Shown here piece by piece: positions 7,180 through 9,604 of a DNA stretch of 9,604 nt; the first letter of the stretch is position 1; every line of letters begins with the position of its first letter. Source of the DNA: an uncultured Clostridia bacterium. GTDB taxonomy: Bacteria > Bacillota > Clostridia > TANB77 > CAG-508. Under the pieces are notes generated by a model. The model had not been told where the DNA came from. It saw only the letters and a program-made list of their open reading frames with translations, and made no database searches. The stretch lies in the NCBI GenBank assembly GCA_934155625.1, contig CAKPHD010000046.1, positions 1 to 9,604 of the forward strand. Direction: 5' to 3'. Made by a program: the position numbers and the translations under genes.

Positions 7180-7459
7180 CCAAAGCTCAAATATTACTAT
7201 TTAATGATCTATCTAATGAATTTTATTCCAAGACTCAGAAATATAAACTCTGAATGAAATAACGAATGTGCAAGGAGAAATTTTAGAAATTCTTATGTAG
7301 TTTTATGGTAAGAGTTCACGATAGTGGAAAGGACCCATAAAACAAATTAGAAGTTCTTAAATTTCGTATTAAGTCGAGGAATGTAATAAAGAGTTTATAT
7401 TTCTGAGTCTTAGAATAATATATTATAATCCATCTTTAAATAGTAGCATTTTGTTTTGG
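7180..7459. repeat. Long imperfect inverted-repeat element 2, about 280 bp
   Basis: The two halves fold on each other almost end to end. The tips CCAAA (7180-7184) and TTTGG (7455-7459) are complementary. TACTATTTAA (7195-7204) pairs with its complement at 7437-7446. The 29-nt arms 7223-7251 and 7390-7418 match at 28 positions. A poorly paired region follows (about 7252-7276 against 7366-7389). An inner stem, 7277-7308 with 7335-7365, has several mismatches. A 26-nt apical region contains the small hairpin TTCAC-GATA-GTGGA (7315-7328). There is no coding capacity beyond a few codons. The shape fits a non-autonomous MITE-like element or a long rod-like RNA. I see no clear target-site duplication. 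Confidence 0.65.
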
Positions 7460-7471
7460 CACTTTTTTCCG

Positions 7472-7500
7472 GTTACATTCAGCCTTTCTTATGATATAAT
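7472..7500 (+). promoter_or_regulatory. Promoter of the HD-domain gene
   Basis: A perfect -10 TATAAT (7495-7500), preceded by TGA as an extended TGnTATAAT, follows a weak -35 GTTACA (7472-7477) at 17-nt spacing. The start of transcription would be near 7507, with a leader of about 33 nt. It begins only 13 nt after the end of inverted-repeat element 2. Confidence 0.7.
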
Positions 7501-7525
7501 ATTTTTAAGCATATTAATTTATCAA

Positions 7526-7532
7526 AAGGGTG
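7526..7532 (+). promoter_or_regulatory. Ribosome binding site supporting a TTG start
   Basis: AAGGGTG lies 7 nt before the TTG at 7540. The first in-frame ATG (7597) would remove 19 residues and has no comparable purine-rich site, so TTG is preferred. Confidence 0.6.
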
Positions 7533-7539
7533 AACTCTA

Positions 7540-8031
7540 TTGAAATATAATAAAGAATTTTATAAAATAATCAATGATATAATTGAAAATAAAACCATGC
7601 AAAATTTAAAACTGTATAAGCATCATTATCTTTATACTCGTTTTGAACATAGCTTATCAGTTTCTTACTACTCATATTTACTCTGTAAATTTTTAAAGCT
7701 AGATTATAAATCTGCAGCTCGAGCTGGATTATTACATGATTTATTTTTCTATGATTGTGAAAATAGACTAACTAGACCCAAACATCACATACATATGCAT
7801 CCTCAAATTGCACTCGAAAATGCTCAAAAATTATTTCATTTAACCGAATTAGAAAAGGATATAATTTTAAAACATATGTGGCCATTAACATTATCTATTC
7901 CTAAATATCGTGAAAGTTTTGTTGTTACTTTTATTGATAAGTATTGTGCTTTTAAAGAATGGCGTAAATTCTGTGCTTATTCTTTATGCAAAAAATTCAA
8001 TTGGTCTTTATTAAAATTAAATATTGGTTAA
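7540..8031 (+). CDS. HD-domain protein, putative metal-dependent phosphohydrolase
   Basis: This is a small 163-residue protein with the HD-superfamily metal-binding pattern. H37 is in TRFEHSLSVS (33-42), H66-D67 in AGLLHDLFFYD (62-72), histidines 85 and 87 in HIHMHPQIALENA, H112 in LKHMWP, and D133 in FIDKYCA. This many ligands (H, HD, H, H, D) suggests a one- or two-metal centre like those of HD nucleotide or phosphate-ester hydrolases such as YqeK. The substrate cannot be read from the sequence. No signal peptide or membrane segment is evident, so it is probably cytoplasmic. It uses a TTG start with a good ribosome binding site, has its own promoter and terminator, and is the only plus-strand gene, hence monocistronic. 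Base composition resembles its neighbours, with no sign of recent transfer in the gene itself. The family assignment is solid, the function unknown. Confidence 0.85.
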   Translation: MKYNKEFYKIINDIIENKTMQNLKLYKHHYLYTRFEHSLSVSYYSYLLCKFLKLDYKSAARAGLLHDLFFYDCENRLTRPKHHIHMHPQIALENAQKLFHLTELEKDIILKHMWPLTLSIPKYRESFVVTFIDKYCAFKEWRKFCAYSLCKKFNWSLLKLNIG

Positions 8032-8037
8032 TTAAGC

Positions 8038-8074
8038 AAAAATACACTACAAATTAAAATGTAGTGTATTTTTT
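8038..8074. terminator. Bidirectional intrinsic terminator between the HD gene and rpoC
   Basis: The 14-nt arms 8038-8051 and 8060-8073 are perfectly complementary (core ATACACTACA with TGTAGTGTAT) around an 8-nt loop. The A-run on one side and the T-run on the other give a U-tract in both directions. It lies 6 nt after the HD-gene stop and 10 nt from the rpoC stop, so it suits both convergent genes. Confidence 0.9.
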
Positions 8075-8084
8075 AATCTATAAA

Positions 8085-9604
8085 TTATTCTGCTTTTTGT
8101 ACTGTTTCAGCTTCAGTTGTACTATCAGCTGTTTCCTCTTCACCTTCGCCTTCACCTTCAACTTTAATTTCAACATCTTGGTATCTCTTCATACCAGTAC
8201 CTGCTGGAATAAGTTTACCGATGATTACATTTTCTTTTAATCCTAATAGATGATCTTCTTTACCTTTTATAGCTGCTTCTGTTAATACTCTTGTTGTCTC
8301 TTGGAATGAAGCTGCTGATAAGAAACTGTCTGTAGCAAGTGATGCTTTAGTGATTCCAAGTAATGCTCTCTTTCCTGTCGCAGGACGTTTTCCTTCTGCA
8401 ACTGCTTTTTTATTTTTGTTTTCAAATTCGTACATATCTACTAATGATCCTGGGAACATATCTGTATCTCCACCATCATCAACTCTCATCTTTCTAAGCA
8501 TTTGTCTAGCTATTACTTCAACGTGTTTATCATTGATATCAACACCTTGGCTTCTATATGCTTTTTGGATTTCAGAAATTACATATTCATAAACTCCTTC
8601 TGGTCCTTTTATTGCTAAAATTTCAGCTGGGTTTATTGAACCTTCTATAAGTGGTTGTGCAGCTTTTACTTCGTCTCCATCTCTAACTTTTAGTTTTGAT
8701 CCAAATGGTATTGTGTATGTTCTTGAATCATCTTTAGATGTAACAATTACCTCTAACTTCTTCTTAGATTCAGAAATTTTAACTGTACCATCTATTTCTG
8801 TAATTACTGCCACACCCTTTGGTTTTCTAGCTTCAAAGATTTCTTCAACTCTTGGAAGACCTTGAGTGATATCTGCTACACCAGCAACACCACCAGAGTG
8901 AATTGTTCTCATGGTTAACTGTGTACCAGGTTCACCAATTGATTGAGCTGCTATGATACCAACAGATTCACCAATTGATACTTCTTCTCTTCTTGCTAAT
9001 CCCATACCATAACATTTTTGACATACACCATGTTTACTTCTACATCCAATTACAGAACGTACAAATACTTGTGTATATCCTGCATCAACTATTTGTTTTG
9101 CAATTTCTTTATTTATCATTGTATTTGTATCTACAATTAATTCTCCTGTTTCAGGGTTTGTTATATCATTTAATGGATATCTTCCTTCTAGTCTTTCTTC
9201 TAATTTTTCAACTATTTGATTTCCATCTTTGATGTCTTCTAGCATTAAGCCTTCATTTGTTTCACAATCATGTTCTCTTACGATTATATCTTGTGATACA
9301 TCAACTAATCTTCTTGTTAAATATCCTGAATCGGCTGTTCTTAAGGCTGTATCTGAAAGTCCTTTACGAGCACCATGTGATGATATAAAATATTCTAGAG
9401 CATCTAGACCTTCACGGAAACATGATTTGATTGGTATTTCTACTGCTTTACCTGTAGTACTTGCCATAAGTCCACGCATACCTGCAATTTGTCTTAACTG
9501 GTTCATATTACCACGGGCTCCAGATTTAACCATCATGTAAATTGGGTTTAAATCACCAAAGTTTTCTTCCATTGCTTTACTTACATCATTTGTTGCTTTA
9601 TCCC
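8085..9604 (-). CDS. rpoC: DNA-directed RNA polymerase beta' subunit, C-terminal part (5' end outside the window)
   Basis: This is the catalytic beta' subunit of RNA polymerase; about 506 C-terminal residues are visible. The frame stays open to the right edge (upstream codons read DKATNDVSKA before the internal methionine at 9572), so the gene continues outside the window. Numbered from that methionine, visible elements are the conserved SGARGNMNQLRQIAGMRGLM (17-36), the bridge helix GARKGLSDTALRTADSGY (66-83), and the second zinc site. That zinc site is one Cys in REHDC plus three in CRSKHGVCQKC. The trigger loop GTQLTMRTIHSGG carries the catalytic M-R-x-x-H and has no large insertion, as expected for Firmicutes. 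The NADFDGD active site lies outside the window. The C-terminus is a glutamate-rich tail of about 30 residues. The gene ends at the shared bidirectional terminator. Confidence 0.97.
   Translation of the reverse strand, partial: DKATNDVSKAMEENFGDLNPIYMMVKSGARGNMNQLRQIAGMRGLMASTTGKAVEIPIKSCFREGLDALEYFISSHGARKGLSDTALRTADSGYLTRRLVDVSQDIIVREHDCETNEGLMLEDIKDGNQIVEKLEERLEGRYPLNDITNPETGELIVDTNTMINKEIAKQIVDAGYTQVFVRSVIGCRSKHGVCQKCYGMGLARREEVSIGESVGIIAAQSIGEPGTQLTMRTIHSGGVAGVADITQGLPRVEEIFEARKPKGVAVITEIDGTVKISESKKKLEVIVTSKDDSRTYTIPFGSKLKVRDGDEVKAAQPLIEGSINPAEILAIKGPEGVYEYVISEIQKAYRSQGVDINDKHVEVIARQMLRKMRVDDGGDTDMFPGSLVDMYEFENKNKKAVAEGKRPATGKRALLGITKASLATDSFLSAASFQETTRVLTEAAIKGKEDHLLGLKENVIIGKLIPAGTGMKRYQDVEIKVEGEGEGEEETADSTTEAETVQKAE

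Noticed and set aside
7180..7459. A small peptide gene within inverted-repeat element 2
   Set aside because: An AAGGAG at 7272-7277 precedes an ATG at 7295 that is followed at once by TAG. A minus-strand ATG near the apex opens only about eleven codons.
7008..7459. A CRISPR array or attachment site in the repeat-rich gap
   Set aside because: The repeats are inverted pairs, not regularly spaced direct repeats, and there is no integrase or tRNA gene nearby.
246..9540. Several plus-strand open frames of 60-240 codons lying opposite ftsH, dnaB, gdpP and rpoC
   Set aside because: They are antisense to strongly conserved genes. Their translations are low-complexity (leucine-, serine- and isoleucine-rich), as expected from AT-rich antisense frames, and they lack ribosome binding sites.
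9570..9572. ATG at 9572 as the start of a shorter gene
   Set aside because: The frame continues to the window edge with recognisable RpoC sequence, so this is an internal methionine of a gene cut by the boundary.

Overview
The window looks like chromosomal housekeeping DNA from a low-GC Firmicute, most likely an uncultured or gut-type member of the Clostridia. The evidence is strongly AT-rich coding sequence with the standard genetic code (tryptophan is TGG), strong AGGAGG-type ribosome binding sites, sigma-A-like promoters, and the gene order gdpP-rplI-dnaB (as in Bacillus yybT-rplI-dnaC) followed by tilS and ftsH. Species cannot be fixed from the sequence alone.

Layout, left to right. Bases 1-126 hold a promoter candidate firing leftwards out of the window and the ftsH terminator. 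Bases 127-6890 hold five minus-strand genes, transcribed right to left as gdpP, rplI, dnaB, tilS, ftsH. The first four are tightly packed: 21- and 19-nt gaps, then an 8-nt dnaB/tilS overlap. They sit behind a near-consensus promoter (TTGACA, 17 nt, TATACT) just upstream of gdpP. ftsH has its own promoter in the 144-nt gap after tilS and its own terminator. Bases 6954-7539 are a 586-nt non-coding stretch between divergent genes, and it holds two large imperfect inverted-repeat elements. Bases 7540-8031 encode the only plus-strand gene, a small HD-domain protein with a TTG start. It converges on rpoC, and one bidirectional hairpin terminator separates them. Bases 8085-9604 are the 3' part of rpoC, running off the right edge.

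Functionally the main cluster combines c-di-AMP turnover (GdpP), ribosome structure (L9), the replicative helicase (DnaB), decoding (TilS, tRNA-Ile2 lysidine) and membrane protein quality control (FtsH). All are core growth functions. TilS is short and appears to lack the usual C-terminal domain. The hpt gene, which lies between tilS and ftsH in Bacillus subtilis, is absent here.

I see no convincing new multi-gene system. The least explained parts are the two inverted-repeat elements at about 7008-7170 and 7180-7459 (MITE-like or structured RNA), and the orphan HD-domain gene beside them.
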